Assembly: GCF_900111675.1 (NCBI RefSeq)
Contig: NZ_FOHO01000005.1
Location: 62,001-126,000 of the forward strand
Source: Paracoccus homiensis
Lineage (GTDB): Bacteria > Pseudomonadota > Alphaproteobacteria > Rhodobacterales > Rhodobacteraceae
DNA: 64,000 bases
Reading direction: 5' to 3'
Positions within the stretch are counted from its first letter, which is position 1, and each line of letters begins with the position of its first letter. This document shows, piece after piece, positions 26,567 through 35,124 of this stretch. Under the pieces are notes generated by a model. It was not told the origin of the DNA. It saw nothing but the letters and a program-made list of their open reading frames with translations, and made no database searches. The position numbers and the translations under genes were made by a program.

Positions 26567-27556
26567 TCAGGTGACGGCCAGCACCGCCAGACAGTCGCCC
26601 GTCTGGATCAGGCCGGGGAAATGCCGCGCGGCGACAATGCCGTCCATATTGGCCAAAACCTCGACCGGGGCGACGCCACTGCGATCCGAAGGCCAGATAT
26701 GGGCAAGCGGCTGCCCTTTCGTCACCGCCTCGCCCAGATCAGCCAGCGGCTGCATCAGCCCGTCGCGGGTCGCGAAATGGAAACAGTCATCACCCGGCAT
26801 GTCCAACAGAACGCCGTCCCCGGACGGGGCGACCGGCCCGGACATGATACCCACATGCCGCAGCAGGTTCAGCGCCCCATCCGTCGCGATCCGCGCCGAG
26901 CGTGCGGTCGCAGTGCCACCGCCACCCAGTTCGGTCGTAACGAACAGCTTGCCTTGCGATTCAACCGCCGTGTCGAACATGCCGACATTGTCGATTTCGC
27001 GCATCATCATCGAATAGGGTGCGCCAAAGGCCTGCATCGCCGCCACGCAGGCGGCCTGCTGTTCGGCATCGTCCAGATAATGCGCCGCCGCATAGGGCAG
27101 GAAATCCAGCGTCTTGCCCCCTGAATGATAGTCCAGGACCACATCCGACATCGGCACCAGCACATCGTTGAAATAATGCGCGATCTTCTGGGTGACGGTG
27201 CCGTCCGGGCGGCCCGGGAAACAGCGGTTCATATTGACCTGATCGATCGGGCTGACCCGCGTTCCCGCCCGGAAGGCCGGATAGTTCATATAGGGGACAA
27301 TGATGATCCGGCCCGATATCTGCTCGGGCTCGATCTGCCAGGCAAGCGATTGCAGGGCGATCGGCCCCTCGTACTCATCGCCATGATTTCCACCGGTCAA
27401 CAGGGCGGTCGGCCCCTGCCCGTTCGCGATGACGGTGATGGGGATCATCACGCTGCCCCAGGCGCTGTCATTGCGCGAATAGGGCAGCCGCAGAAATCCG
27501 TGATGCTTGCCGGGCCGGTCCAGCGGGATCGTCGGACTGATCGGGTTCGCGGTCAT
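26567..27556 (-). CDS. doeB: N-alpha-acetyl-L-2,4-diaminobutyrate deacetylase (EutE/DoeB)
   Basis: Zinc deacylase of the succinylglutamate desuccinylase/aspartoacylase family, releasing acetate from N-alpha-acetyl-diaminobutyrate in ectoine breakdown. The 329 residues show the zinc motif GGNHGDEYEGP (His58, Glu61), NMNRCFPG, LDYHSGG and TELGGGG. The start overlaps the doeA stop by four bases. Last gene of the long minus-strand ectoine operon. Confidence 0.94.
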   Translation of the reverse strand: MTANPISPTIPLDRPGKHHGFLRLPYSRNDSAWGSVMIPITVIANGQGPTALLTGGNHGDEYEGPIALQSLAWQIEPEQISGRIIIVPYMNYPAFRAGTRVSPIDQVNMNRCFPGRPDGTVTQKIAHYFNDVLVPMSDVVLDYHSGGKTLDFLPYAAAHYLDDAEQQAACVAAMQAFGAPYSMMMREIDNVGMFDTAVESQGKLFVTTELGGGGTATARSARIATDGALNLLRHVGIMSGPVAPSGDGVLLDMPGDDCFHFATRDGLMQPLADLGEAVTKGQPLAHIWPSDRSGVAPVEVLANMDGIVAARHFPGLIQTGDCLAVLAVT

Positions 27557-28749
27557 GATTTCACCAGCATCCGGCGCGGAATGTTGCAGAACAGCTCCGG
27601 CTCTCGTTCGGTGATGACGATGGATTCGGTGGTCTCATAGCCCCAGCTTTCCATCCACAGGCCGGTCATGAAGTGGAAGGTCATGCCGGGCTTCAGCTCG
27701 GTCTGGTCGCCGCGGCGCAGGGACATGGTCCGCTCGCCCCAGTCGGGCGGATAGGACAGCCCGATCGGATAGCCGGTGCGGTTGTCCTTGACGATGCCAT
27801 ATCGGTCGAGGACCGTGAAGAAGGCGTTGGCGATATCCTCGCAGGTATTGCCCGCGCGCGCGGCCTCGAGGCCCGCGTCCATGCCCTCCAGCACGGCCTT
27901 CTCGGCGTCCAGCATTTCCTGCGGGGGCGTGCCCAGGAAGATCGTGCGCGACAGCGGCACGTGGTATCGCTGATAGCAGCCGGCGATCTCGAAGAAGGTG
28001 CCCTCGTCCTGCTTCAGCGGCAGGTCGTCCCAGGTCAGATGCGCCGCCGCCGCGTCGGGGCCGGAAGGCAGCATCGGCACGATGGCGGGGTAATCGCCGC
28101 CATGCTGGGACCATTCGTCGTAACGCAGCCCCGCGTCATAGATCTCGGCCACGAGGTCGCATTTGCGCATCCCCACCTCGATCTTGTCGGCGATGCGGCG
28201 GTGCATGCGTTCAACGATGCGGGCGGCCTTGCGCATATAGGCCAGCTCCTTGGGCGTCTTGACCGCCCGCTGCCAGTTGACCAGCCCCGTCGCATCCAGG
28301 ATCTGCGCGTCGGGCAGACCATAGACCAGCCGTTCATGTGCCTTGGCGGAATACCAGTAATTGTCCATCTCGACGCCGATGAAGCCGGTATGCCAGCCCC
28401 GGTCGGCCAGCTGCGCCCACAGGTAATCCATCGGGTGCCGCTCGACCGACATGACGTAGTAATCGGGATAGCCGACGATGCACTCTTCGGGCATCCAGAC
28501 GGTGCGCAGCGCGCCCGGCGCGTCGATGCCGCGACCGTACCAGATGGGCGGCCCCTCCGGCCCCACGATGACGCATTGGTGGACATAGAAGGACCAGCCG
28601 TCATAGCCGGTCAGCCAGGCCATGTTGGACGGGTCGCTGACGATCAGCAGATCGAGGCCCAGCTTCTCCATGCTGGCGCGGGTCTTCTTCAACCGTTCCT
28701 CGTATTCCTCGGTCGAGAAACGCTCGGGGGTCCTTTGCAGTTCTGGCAT
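27553..28749 (-). CDS. doeA: Ectoine hydrolase (EutD/DoeA)
   Basis: Opens the ectoine ring to N-acetyl-diaminobutyrate. A 398-residue M24 peptidase-fold protein of the creatinase type: an N-terminal domain with GLDLLIVSDPSNMAWLTGYDGWSFY and a pita-bread domain with GGDYPAIVPMLPSG and AGCYQRYHVPLSRTIFLG. Metal ligands of true aminopeptidases are largely replaced, as expected for ectoine hydrolase. It begins directly after the eutC stop with no gap and overlaps doeB, so eutC-doeA-doeB look co-translated. Confidence 0.95.
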   Translation of the reverse strand: MPELQRTPERFSTEEYEERLKKTRASMEKLGLDLLIVSDPSNMAWLTGYDGWSFYVHQCVIVGPEGPPIWYGRGIDAPGALRTVWMPEECIVGYPDYYVMSVERHPMDYLWAQLADRGWHTGFIGVEMDNYWYSAKAHERLVYGLPDAQILDATGLVNWQRAVKTPKELAYMRKAARIVERMHRRIADKIEVGMRKCDLVAEIYDAGLRYDEWSQHGGDYPAIVPMLPSGPDAAAAHLTWDDLPLKQDEGTFFEIAGCYQRYHVPLSRTIFLGTPPQEMLDAEKAVLEGMDAGLEAARAGNTCEDIANAFFTVLDRYGIVKDNRTGYPIGLSYPPDWGERTMSLRRGDQTELKPGMTFHFMTGLWMESWGYETTESIVITEREPELFCNIPRRMLVKS

Positions 28750-29718
28750 TCAGGGATCTTTCGAAAACGCGGCAAGCGCGTGGGTGGCAATGGCGGTGTC
28801 TTGCACGCCGGTTCCCGTCAGATCCGCGATGGTGATCTGATCGGAATGGGTTCGGCCGGGATGGCGGCCAATGATGATATCGCCCAGTTCGGGCAGATCG
28901 CCCGCCCCGCTGAAGATGCCTGCTTCCAGCGCGGCGCGCAGTTCGCCCATCAGGCGGGTCTGGCCGATCCGGTCCGCGACATACAGATCGGCGCGGTCCA
29001 GACAATGCGGGTCCAGTTCGTTCTTGCCGGCCTGATCGCTGCCCATGGCGGTCACATGCTGTCCCGGACGCAGCCAGTCCGCGCGCAGGATCGGATGCGT
29101 CGCCGGGGTCGTGGTGACGATGATGTCGCCGAACCGCGCGGCCTGTTCGGGATCGGGCTGGGCGCTGACCTGCAACCCCTGCCCCGTCATCTGCTGCGCC
29201 AACGTGGCCGCCTTGTCGGGATCGCGGGCCCAGATCACCGCCTGATCTATCGGCCGGACCAGACGCAGGGCCTGCAACTGCATCCGCGCCTGCAGACCTG
29301 CCCCGAACACCGTCGCCCGTCTGGCATCGGATCGCGCCAGATGCCGCGCCGCGACCGCCCCGGCCGCCGCGGTGCGCAGATCGGTCAGATAGCCATTATC
29401 CAGCAGCACCGCCTGCACCCGGCCCGTATCGCTGGACAGAACCACCATCATCCCCGAGGTCGAGGGAAGCCCCTTGCGCGGATTATCGAAGAACCCCGGC
29501 GACATCTTGACCGCAAAACCCGGCAGTCCGGGCACATAGGCGGTTTTCACATCCAGTTCGCCGTTCACATCGGGCATGTGCATCGACAGGATCGGCGGCA
29601 TCACCACCCCGCCCCGCGCCAGCGTCGCGAAGGCATTCTCGATCACATCCACCGCCGCCTGATCCAGCGTCAGCCGGTCGCGCAGCTGATCTTCGGTCAG
29701 GATGCGGATATCGCTCAT
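28750..29718 (-). CDS. eutC: Ectoine utilization protein EutC (ornithine cyclodeaminase family)
   Basis: NAD-dependent protein of the ornithine cyclodeaminase/mu-crystallin family, 322 residues, assigned to conversion of 5-hydroxyectoine to ectoine together with EutA and EutB. Features: GELDVKTAYVPGLPGFAVKMSPGFFDNP, the Rossmann loop ATVFGAGLQARMQL, and MGSDQAGKNELD near the active site. ATG 29718 overlaps the eutB stop (ATGA); the longer frame upstream lies inside eutB. The individual reaction of EutC is assigned by family and context, not proven here. Confidence 0.92.
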   Translation of the reverse strand: MSDIRILTEDQLRDRLTLDQAAVDVIENAFATLARGGVVMPPILSMHMPDVNGELDVKTAYVPGLPGFAVKMSPGFFDNPRKGLPSTSGMMVVLSSDTGRVQAVLLDNGYLTDLRTAAAGAVAARHLARSDARRATVFGAGLQARMQLQALRLVRPIDQAVIWARDPDKAATLAQQMTGQGLQVSAQPDPEQAARFGDIIVTTTPATHPILRADWLRPGQHVTAMGSDQAGKNELDPHCLDRADLYVADRIGQTRLMGELRAALEAGIFSGAGDLPELGDIIIGRHPGRTHSDQITIADLTGTGVQDTAIATHALAAFSKDP

Positions 29719-30677
29719 GCGCCTTCCGGCTTGACGATGTCCGCGTGACGGGCGGGGTCGATATTCCTGCCGCTGAGGATTGCGATCAGCGGGCCATCCT
29801 CGTCGCCGCGCAGCTTGCCCGCAAGGATCGCGGCGACGCCGACGGCGCCCGCGCCCTCGACCATGTCGCCATGCCGGTCCCACAGATGCCGGATGCCGAC
29901 GGCGATCTCATCCTCGGTCAACAGGATCAGGTCATCCATCAGACGCCGCGTCATGTCGAAGGTCAGCCGATTGTCTAGCCCGATCCCGCCGCCAAGGCTG
30001 TCGGCCAGGCTGTCCAGTTCCCGCACCTCGACGGGATGACCCGCCTTCAGGCTGGCGGCCATGGCCGCGCCGCGCTCCATGCCGATGCCCACGATGCGGA
30101 TCTTCGGATGCAGCGACTTGGCCGCAAGCGCGACCCCCGACAGAAGCCCGCCCCCCGACAGGGGAACGGCGATGGTGGCGGCGTCGGGAAATTCCTCGAC
30201 GATCTCCAGACCCAGCGTGCCCTGACCGGCGATCACGTCCTCATGGTCGAATGGCGGGATCAGGGCAAAGCCTTCCTCGCGTTCCAGGCGATGGGCCTCG
30301 ACAAAGGCTGCGTCCTGACTGTCACCGATCACGCGCGCCTCGGCGCCCAGATCGCGGATCGCCTGCACCTTGTTTTCCGGAACCAGCCGCGACACGCAGA
30401 TCACCGCCGGCAGTCCCAGTTGCCGCGCCGCATAGGCAACGGCGCGGCCGTGGTTCCCGGTCGAGGCGGTGGTGACGCCCGCCACCTTGCCCAACCGCGC
30501 CACCGCGTTCGAGGCGCCGCGCAGCTTGAAGGCACCGGTTTCCTGTTCATGTTCGCATTTCAGCCAGACCTCTCCCCCGGCCATCTGCGACAGGCTGGGG
30601 GACGGCTTGGACGGTGTCTGGCGCACCATGTCGCGGATCCGGTCCGCGGCGGAACGGATATCGCGCAACTCTACCAT
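29715..30677 (-). CDS. eutB: Hydroxyectoine utilization dehydratase EutB
   Basis: PLP enzyme of the threonine dehydratase fold, 320 residues; thought to remove water from 5-hydroxyectoine or its derivative. The PLP lysine is in GAFKLRGASNAV (Lys51), and the phosphate-binding glycine loop is SGGGLLSG. It overlaps eutA by seven bases and eutC by four. Family homologues include threonine dehydratase and serine racemase, but the operon fixes the assignment. Confidence 0.93.
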   Translation of the reverse strand: MVELRDIRSAADRIRDMVRQTPSKPSPSLSQMAGGEVWLKCEHEQETGAFKLRGASNAVARLGKVAGVTTASTGNHGRAVAYAARQLGLPAVICVSRLVPENKVQAIRDLGAEARVIGDSQDAAFVEAHRLEREEGFALIPPFDHEDVIAGQGTLGLEIVEEFPDAATIAVPLSGGGLLSGVALAAKSLHPKIRIVGIGMERGAAMAASLKAGHPVEVRELDSLADSLGGGIGLDNRLTFDMTRRLMDDLILLTEDEIAVGIRHLWDRHGDMVEGAGAVGVAAILAGKLRGDEDGPLIAILSGRNIDPARHADIVKPEGA

Positions 30678-31375
30678 GTCCGCACCTTGAACAGACGTCC
30701 AAGGCCGGCGGCGGGAATGCGCGCGATGTCCAGCATGGACCAGAACATGGCAAGGTTGGAACTGACGACCGGCTTGCCCAGACGCGCCTCGATCTCTTCG
30801 ATGACATCGACGGCGGGCAGCGCGGTGCAGGAAATGAACAGCGCCTGCGCATCGGGGTGGTCCGCCTCGACCGCGAAATCGACGATCTCCTGACCAGGCA
30901 GCACGGCCATGTCGCGATCGTCGGGAAAGCCCATCGAGTGGCGGGTGACGACGCCCAGACCATGTTCCTCGAAGTGATCGCCGACCAGATCGGTGGTTTC
31001 GGCCAGATAGGGGGTCATCAGCGCGATTCGGGTCACGTCCAGCGCGGCAAAGCCCCGCAGCGCGGCGGCAACCGGGGTGGTGATCGGGGCACGGTCGCCC
31101 AAGGCGTCGCGCACGCCATCGCCCAGCACCGCCGAGGCCGAGGTGCAGGCAAAGCCCACCCCCTTCAGTTCGAACCCCGGCACCAGCAGTGCGGCAGCCT
31201 GTTTCAGCATCGGCCCGGTGCGGCGCAGGTTTTCGGCGGTGGTCGGGTTTTCAAAGGCGATGCGGGTCACATGCAGGCGGCAGCCCGGCGGCAGCAGGCG
31301 CTGCGCGTCGCCCTCGATGGTTGCGTCGGTGGCAAGGGCAATCAGCCCGAACCGGTGGTAATTATCGCGCCACAT
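30671..31375 (-). CDS. eutA: Ectoine utilization protein EutA (Asp/Glu racemase family)
   Basis: A 234-residue member of the Asp/Glu racemase/maleate isomerase/arylmalonate decarboxylase superfamily. The two cysteines expected of the active site are in GVGFACTSASAV and LFISCTALPAVDVI. It is assigned with EutB and EutC to hydroxyectoine conversion. ATG 31375 is used; the codon before it is TTG. It follows the stress-protein gene by 18 bases. Confidence 0.92.
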   Translation of the reverse strand: MWRDNYHRFGLIALATDATIEGDAQRLLPPGCRLHVTRIAFENPTTAENLRRTGPMLKQAAALLVPGFELKGVGFACTSASAVLGDGVRDALGDRAPITTPVAAALRGFAALDVTRIALMTPYLAETTDLVGDHFEEHGLGVVTRHSMGFPDDRDMAVLPGQEIVDFAVEADHPDAQALFISCTALPAVDVIEEIEARLGKPVVSSNLAMFWSMLDIARIPAAGLGRLFKVRTW

Positions 31376-31393
31376 CAACAGACGGACCTTTCG

Positions 31394-31837
31394 CTAAACG
31401 ACCAGAACGGGGCAATGGGCAAGCCCCGTGACCTTGTGACTGACCGAGCCCAGCAGATAGCCCTCGGTCGCACCCAACCCGCGCGAGCCAAGGACGATCA
31501 GGTCGCATTCCTTTTCCTTCGCCATCTGCACGATGGTCCGCGCGGGCGGCCCGGCCTTGATGAAGGCGCTGACCTTCTCCACACCGGCGTCGCGGGCGTG
31601 GCTTTTGGCGTAATCGGCGGCGTCGCGGGCGGTCTGGCGCATGGTTTCATCCAGATTGCCGCCCGGTTCCAGGCTGCCGCGCACCATCGACAGCGACGCC
31701 TCCAGCATGGAATGATGGCGATAGACGGTCACGACGATCAGCTGGCTGTCACACAGCTTGGCCAGTTCCGCCGCCTGCATCAGCGCCCGCTCGGCCCCGC
31801 TGGATCCGTCATAGGGCACCAGGATCTTGCTATACAT
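31394..31837 (-). CDS. Universal stress protein (TeaD-like) of the ectoine transporter operon
   Basis: UspA-family protein of 147 residues. The ATP-binding motif G-2x-G-9x-G-S is present in LGSRGLGATEGYLLGSVSHKV, and the N-terminus MYSKILVPYDGS is typical. In Halomonas the equivalent TeaD binds ATP and negatively regulates the TeaABC ectoine transporter; the same position directly behind uehC suggests that role here. ATG 31837 has AAGGAG eight bases upstream. Confidence 0.92.
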   Translation of the reverse strand: MYSKILVPYDGSSGAERALMQAAELAKLCDSQLIVVTVYRHHSMLEASLSMVRGSLEPGGNLDETMRQTARDAADYAKSHARDAGVEKVSAFIKAGPPARTIVQMAKEKECDLIVLGSRGLGATEGYLLGSVSHKVTGLAHCPVLVV

Positions 31838-31849
31838 CGCGGACACTCC

Positions 31850-33136
31850 TTACTTCGCAAAGGCCAGATCGCGCAGGAACAGGGCGATCTGCGGGAAGAA
31901 GATCAGCAGCACCGACACCGACAGCAGCATGAAGATGAAGGGCGGCGTGCCCTTGATCACCTCGACATAGGGCCGCTTGAACACCGCGATCGCGGTGAAG
32001 ATGTCGCAGCCGAAGGGCGGCGTCGCACTGCCGATGGCGACCTGCAGGGTGATGATCGTGCCGACCAGCACCGGGTCCAGACCGACCGAGGACACGACCG
32101 GCGCAAAGATCGGCACGAAGATCAGGATCACCACGATCGGATCGACGAACATGCAGCCGATGAAGAACGCGATCGAGATGGTGAACAGCACGCCATACTG
32201 GCCCATTTCATTGATGCCGATCCCCGCAAGGATCTGCTGCGGGATCTGCGCAAAGCTGATCACATAGGAAAAAGCCGCGCCCGCGCCGACCAGAATGAAC
32301 ACCACGGCGGTAATCAACCCGGTCGATTTCGCCGTCGAGTACAGCTGTTTCATGCTCATCTCGCGAAAGACGACCATTTCCAGGAACAGGGCGTACAGGA
32401 CACAGGCCGCGGCGGCTTCGGTCGGGGAAAAGATGCCGCCATAGATGCCGCCGATGATGATCGCCGGAAAACCCAGCGGCCACAGCGCGCGCCGCACAGC
32501 CGCGCCACGTTCGGCCCATGTGGCCTTTTCCTCGACCGGGACATTGTTGCGCACGGCATAGATGTAGGAATAGATCGAAAACATCAGCAGGATCAGCAGC
32601 CCCGGCCCGATGCCCGCGATGAACAGTTCCGAAATCGAGGTGCCGGACACCACGCCATAGATGATCATCCCGATCGAGGGCGGGATCAGGAAGGCGATGT
32701 CGGACGCATTGACGATCAGCGCCAGGATGAAGCTGTCCTTGTAGCCCGCCTTCAGCATCCGTGGCCGCAGCGGCCCACCGACGGCAACGACCGTCGCCTG
32801 TGTCGACCCCGACACCGCCCCGAACAGCGTGCAGGCCGTGGCGGTCGATACGGCCAGCCCGCCCTTCAGATGGCCGACAAAGGCCATCACCAGGTCGATC
32901 AGCCGCGTCGCGGACTGGCCCCGCGTCATGATATCGGCGGCAAAGATGAACATAGGCACTGCGATCAGGCTGGCGGGACGAATGCCGCCCAGGATCTGTT
33001 GCACCATCGTATCCAGCTGCCCGAAGCCGCCGAAAAGCCCGACAAACCCGATCAATGACCCCGCGATCAGCGGGATCATCATCGGAAAGCCCAGAAGAAG
33101 AAGGACGATCATCGTCCCGAAGATGGCCCAGGTCAT
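31850..33136 (-). CDS. uehC: Ectoine TRAP transporter large permease UehC
   Basis: Large membrane subunit (DctM type) of the sodium-driven TRAP importer for ectoine and hydroxyectoine. The 428 residues contain about twelve hydrophobic segments. Typical blocks are GFPMMIPLIAGS, FGAVSGSTQATVVAVGG, ASDIAFLIPPSIGMIIYG, GGIFSPTEAAA and IGSATPPFGCDIF. AGGAGG sits in the end of uehB; the gene starts three bases after the uehB stop. Confidence 0.95.
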   Translation of the reverse strand: MTWAIFGTMIVLLLLGFPMMIPLIAGSLIGFVGLFGGFGQLDTMVQQILGGIRPASLIAVPMFIFAADIMTRGQSATRLIDLVMAFVGHLKGGLAVSTATACTLFGAVSGSTQATVVAVGGPLRPRMLKAGYKDSFILALIVNASDIAFLIPPSIGMIIYGVVSGTSISELFIAGIGPGLLILLMFSIYSYIYAVRNNVPVEEKATWAERGAAVRRALWPLGFPAIIIGGIYGGIFSPTEAAAACVLYALFLEMVVFREMSMKQLYSTAKSTGLITAVVFILVGAGAAFSYVISFAQIPQQILAGIGINEMGQYGVLFTISIAFFIGCMFVDPIVVILIFVPIFAPVVSSVGLDPVLVGTIITLQVAIGSATPPFGCDIFTAIAVFKRPYVEVIKGTPPFIFMLLSVSVLLIFFPQIALFLRDLAFAK

Positions 33137-33139
33137 CGC

Positions 33140-33790
33140 TCAGACCTCCTCTTCCGCGCTGTCGTCATAGCCTTCCAGCGTGCTGGTCGACAGCCAGATG
33201 TCTTTGTCCAGAAAGTTCTTGATGGCGGTCAGGGCGTATTGCAGCCCGGTCAGGGCGAACCCAAGGGGGGCCCAGACAATGATCCACCATTGCGGAATTT
33301 GCAGCGCCGGCAGAACCCGCCCGCGCGACGCCTGCGTCAGCACGTAATCAAGGCTGTACCATGCCAGCAGGAACATCGCCGCCGCCGTCACCACGGCGAT
33401 CAGCACCATCATCGCCTTGCGCAGCCCGAAGGGCGCGGCATCGAAAAAGGCCGACATGCGGATATGGCGCCCGTGGCGCGCGGCATAAGAGATCCCGGCA
33501 CATGTGATCAGGATGATCAGCGCCTGATTCAGTTCCTCGGTAAAGAAGATGCTGCGTCCCAGCACGAAGCGGCCGACGACATTCGCCATCGTGTTCACCG
33601 CCATCAACAGGACGCCGACGGCCAGCAACACGGCCTCTATTCGGGCGATGGCGACATCGACGACGCCCAGAATGCCGGGCAGGCCCGACACATAGGCGGA
33701 ATCGTCGATATCGTCATCGACCGAAACGGCCTCGGCGGCGGCGATGACATCGGGATCAGGCTTGGGGGTGTGCTTGTCATCAAGCGTCAT
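33140..33790 (-). CDS. uehB: Ectoine TRAP transporter small permease UehB
   Basis: Small membrane subunit (DctQ type), 216 residues: an acidic cytoplasmic N-terminus then four hydrophobic segments, with [48 protein letters not shown] in the DctQ pattern. ATG 33790 follows the ribosome site AAAGG, which lies in the loop of a small hairpin (GCAAC / GTTGC). Separated from uehA by 69 bases that hold a strong stem-loop, which probably sets the uehA:uehBC ratio. Confidence 0.93.
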   Translation of the reverse strand: MTLDDKHTPKPDPDVIAAAEAVSVDDDIDDSAYVSGLPGILGVVDVAIARIEAVLLAVGVLLMAVNTMANVVGRFVLGRSIFFTEELNQALIILITCAGISYAARHGRHIRMSAFFDAAPFGLRKAMMVLIAVVTAAAMFLLAWYSLDYVLTQASRGRVLPALQIPQWWIIVWAPLGFALTGLQYALTAIKNFLDKDIWLSTSTLEGYDDSAEEEV

Positions 33791-33819
33791 GCTGCAACCT
33801 TTCGTTGCAAGTTTGGGTC

Positions 33820-33846
33820 GGGCCGGGCGACACATGCGCCCGGCCC
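33820..33846 (-). promoter_or_regulatory. Intercistronic stem-loop between uehA and uehB
   Basis: A perfect ten-base-pair stem GGGCCGGGCG / CGCCCGGCCC with a seven-base loop follows the uehA stop. There is no T-tract after it on the minus strand, so it is better read as a 3' stabiliser or partial attenuator that raises uehA mRNA over uehBC. Confidence 0.75.
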
Positions 33847-33859
33847 CCTGGCTGACAGG

Positions 33860-34924
33860 TCAGTTTTCGGCCTTGGCTTCCGCGTCGGCGTCGGCTTCGC
33901 CTTCCGCATCGGCAGCACCGCCCGAAACCGCGTCCAGATCGGCCTTCATCTGATCCAGAATGGCCTGTGCCTGCGATCCACCGATTTCCAGGAACTGCTG
34001 TTCCACGTCATCGGCCGTGTCGCGGAACGGCTGGCGCTGTTCCTCGGTCAGGTTGGTGATCGTGATCGAAGGCTTGGCCTCTTTGATCTTCTCAAGCGAG
34101 GTTTCGGTCAGACCGTCCTGATAATCCACGATATAATCGAAGGAGGCCGCGATGGCGTCCTGCACCAGCTGCTTGTCCTCGTCGGGCAGGCCGTCAAAGA
34201 ATTCCTTGTTGGCCATCACCGCAGTCGTGAAATTGTTGTGCCCGGCGCGGGTGATGTAATCGGTCACCTCGTACATCTTCGTCGACTCGATGAAGAAGGC
34301 GGGGTTTTCCTGACCCTGGATGATGCCGGTCTGCAACGCGCCATACACCTCGCCCCAGGGCAGCGGCGTCGGCGTCGCGCCGAAGGCCTTGTAGCCTTCA
34401 ACCAGCAACGGGTTGGTCATCACACGGAACTTGACCTCGTTCAGGTCGGCTGGCGACGTCACCTCGTTGGTAGTGGTCATCATGACCTCGCCCTCGGGGA
34501 ACATGGTCAGCAGTTCCAGCCCCTGATCGGCATAAAGCGGCGGGAACAGTTCCTTGATCGTCTTGGAACTGCGGAAGAATTCGACCAGTTCATCCTGATC
34601 GGCCGGCAGCAGATAAGGCACGAAGAATACCTGCGCCTCGGGGATCAGGGCGCCGGTAAAGCCGGGCGACTGGTCCACGAATTGCAGGATGCCCGACTGG
34701 GCCTGTTCCATGATATCGGCGGATTCACCCAGCGTCCCGAACGGGAACAACTGAACTTCGTGGTCCGAATTCGCCTCGATCTCTTCCTTGAACTTCTGGG
34801 CGAACTTGCCCTGCACCTCTTCCATCGCCTCTTCGAACGCATAGCGCCAGGTGTCGGCCATCGCACCGCCGGCACCCATGATCAGGGCGACAAGGCTGGC
34901 TGCGGTCAGGGATTTATAGGTCAT
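33860..34924 (-). CDS. uehA: Ectoine/hydroxyectoine TRAP solute-binding protein UehA
   Basis: Periplasmic DctP-family binding protein, 354 residues, with a signal peptide cleaved near GGAMADTW. Conserved ligand features of TeaA/UehA are visible: EAMEE after the start of the mature chain, VKFRVMTNPLLVEGYKAFGATPTPLPWGEVYGALQTGIIQGQENP containing the Arg and Asn that grip the solute carboxylate. The C-terminus has an unusual 25-residue Ala/Asp/Glu tail. ATG 34924 has AGGAGG upstream. First gene of the catabolic operon, with a sigma-70-like promoter at 35061-35089. Confidence 0.95.
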   Translation of the reverse strand: MTYKSLTAASLVALIMGAGGAMADTWRYAFEEAMEEVQGKFAQKFKEEIEANSDHEVQLFPFGTLGESADIMEQAQSGILQFVDQSPGFTGALIPEAQVFFVPYLLPADQDELVEFFRSSKTIKELFPPLYADQGLELLTMFPEGEVMMTTTNEVTSPADLNEVKFRVMTNPLLVEGYKAFGATPTPLPWGEVYGALQTGIIQGQENPAFFIESTKMYEVTDYITRAGHNNFTTAVMANKEFFDGLPDEDKQLVQDAIAASFDYIVDYQDGLTETSLEKIKEAKPSITITNLTEEQRQPFRDTADDVEQQFLEIGGSQAQAILDQMKADLDAVSGGAADAEGEADADAEAKAEN

Positions 34925-35031
34925 GATACCTCCTGTTGTTCGGGACGTTCGGGATGCAACGCAGCCCTTCCCCGATGGTTTCAGGATCGGGGAACAAAGC
35001 CCCGCATCTCTTGGCCCGAGACTTCGGGACA

Positions 35032-35072
35032 ATGACAATTCAAGTCAATCGGCATATTAAATCATGACAATT
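35032..35072. repeat. Direct repeat ATGACAATT x2 in the uehA promoter (candidate EnuR operator)
   Basis: ATGACAATT occurs at 35032-35040 and at 35064-35072, 32 bases apart, about three helical turns. The upstream copy (relative to uehA) overlaps the predicted -10; the other lies roughly 15-25 bases past the expected transcription start. Directly repeated sites fit MocR/GabR regulators. The assignment to EnuR is inference. Confidence 0.55.
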
Positions 35073-35089
35073 TGGCGGCAGAGTGTCAA
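35061..35089 (-). promoter_or_regulatory. Sigma-70-type promoter of the uehA operon
   Basis: On the minus strand TTGACA (35089-35084) and CATGAT (35066-35061) are separated by 17 bases. The predicted start near 35054 leaves a leader of about 130 bases before uehA. Confidence 0.65.
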
Positions 35090-35124
35090 ACAAGCTGCCC
35101 CAATCACGCCCGCCGATCCTCGGA

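Noticed and set aside
27673..29748. Long plus-strand frame across doeA and eutC
   Set aside because: Antisense shadow of two recognised ectoine genes.
30614..33058. Plus-strand frame of 814 codons opposite eutA, usp and uehC
   Set aside because: Antisense shadow with His/Asp/Gln-rich low complexity and no domain.
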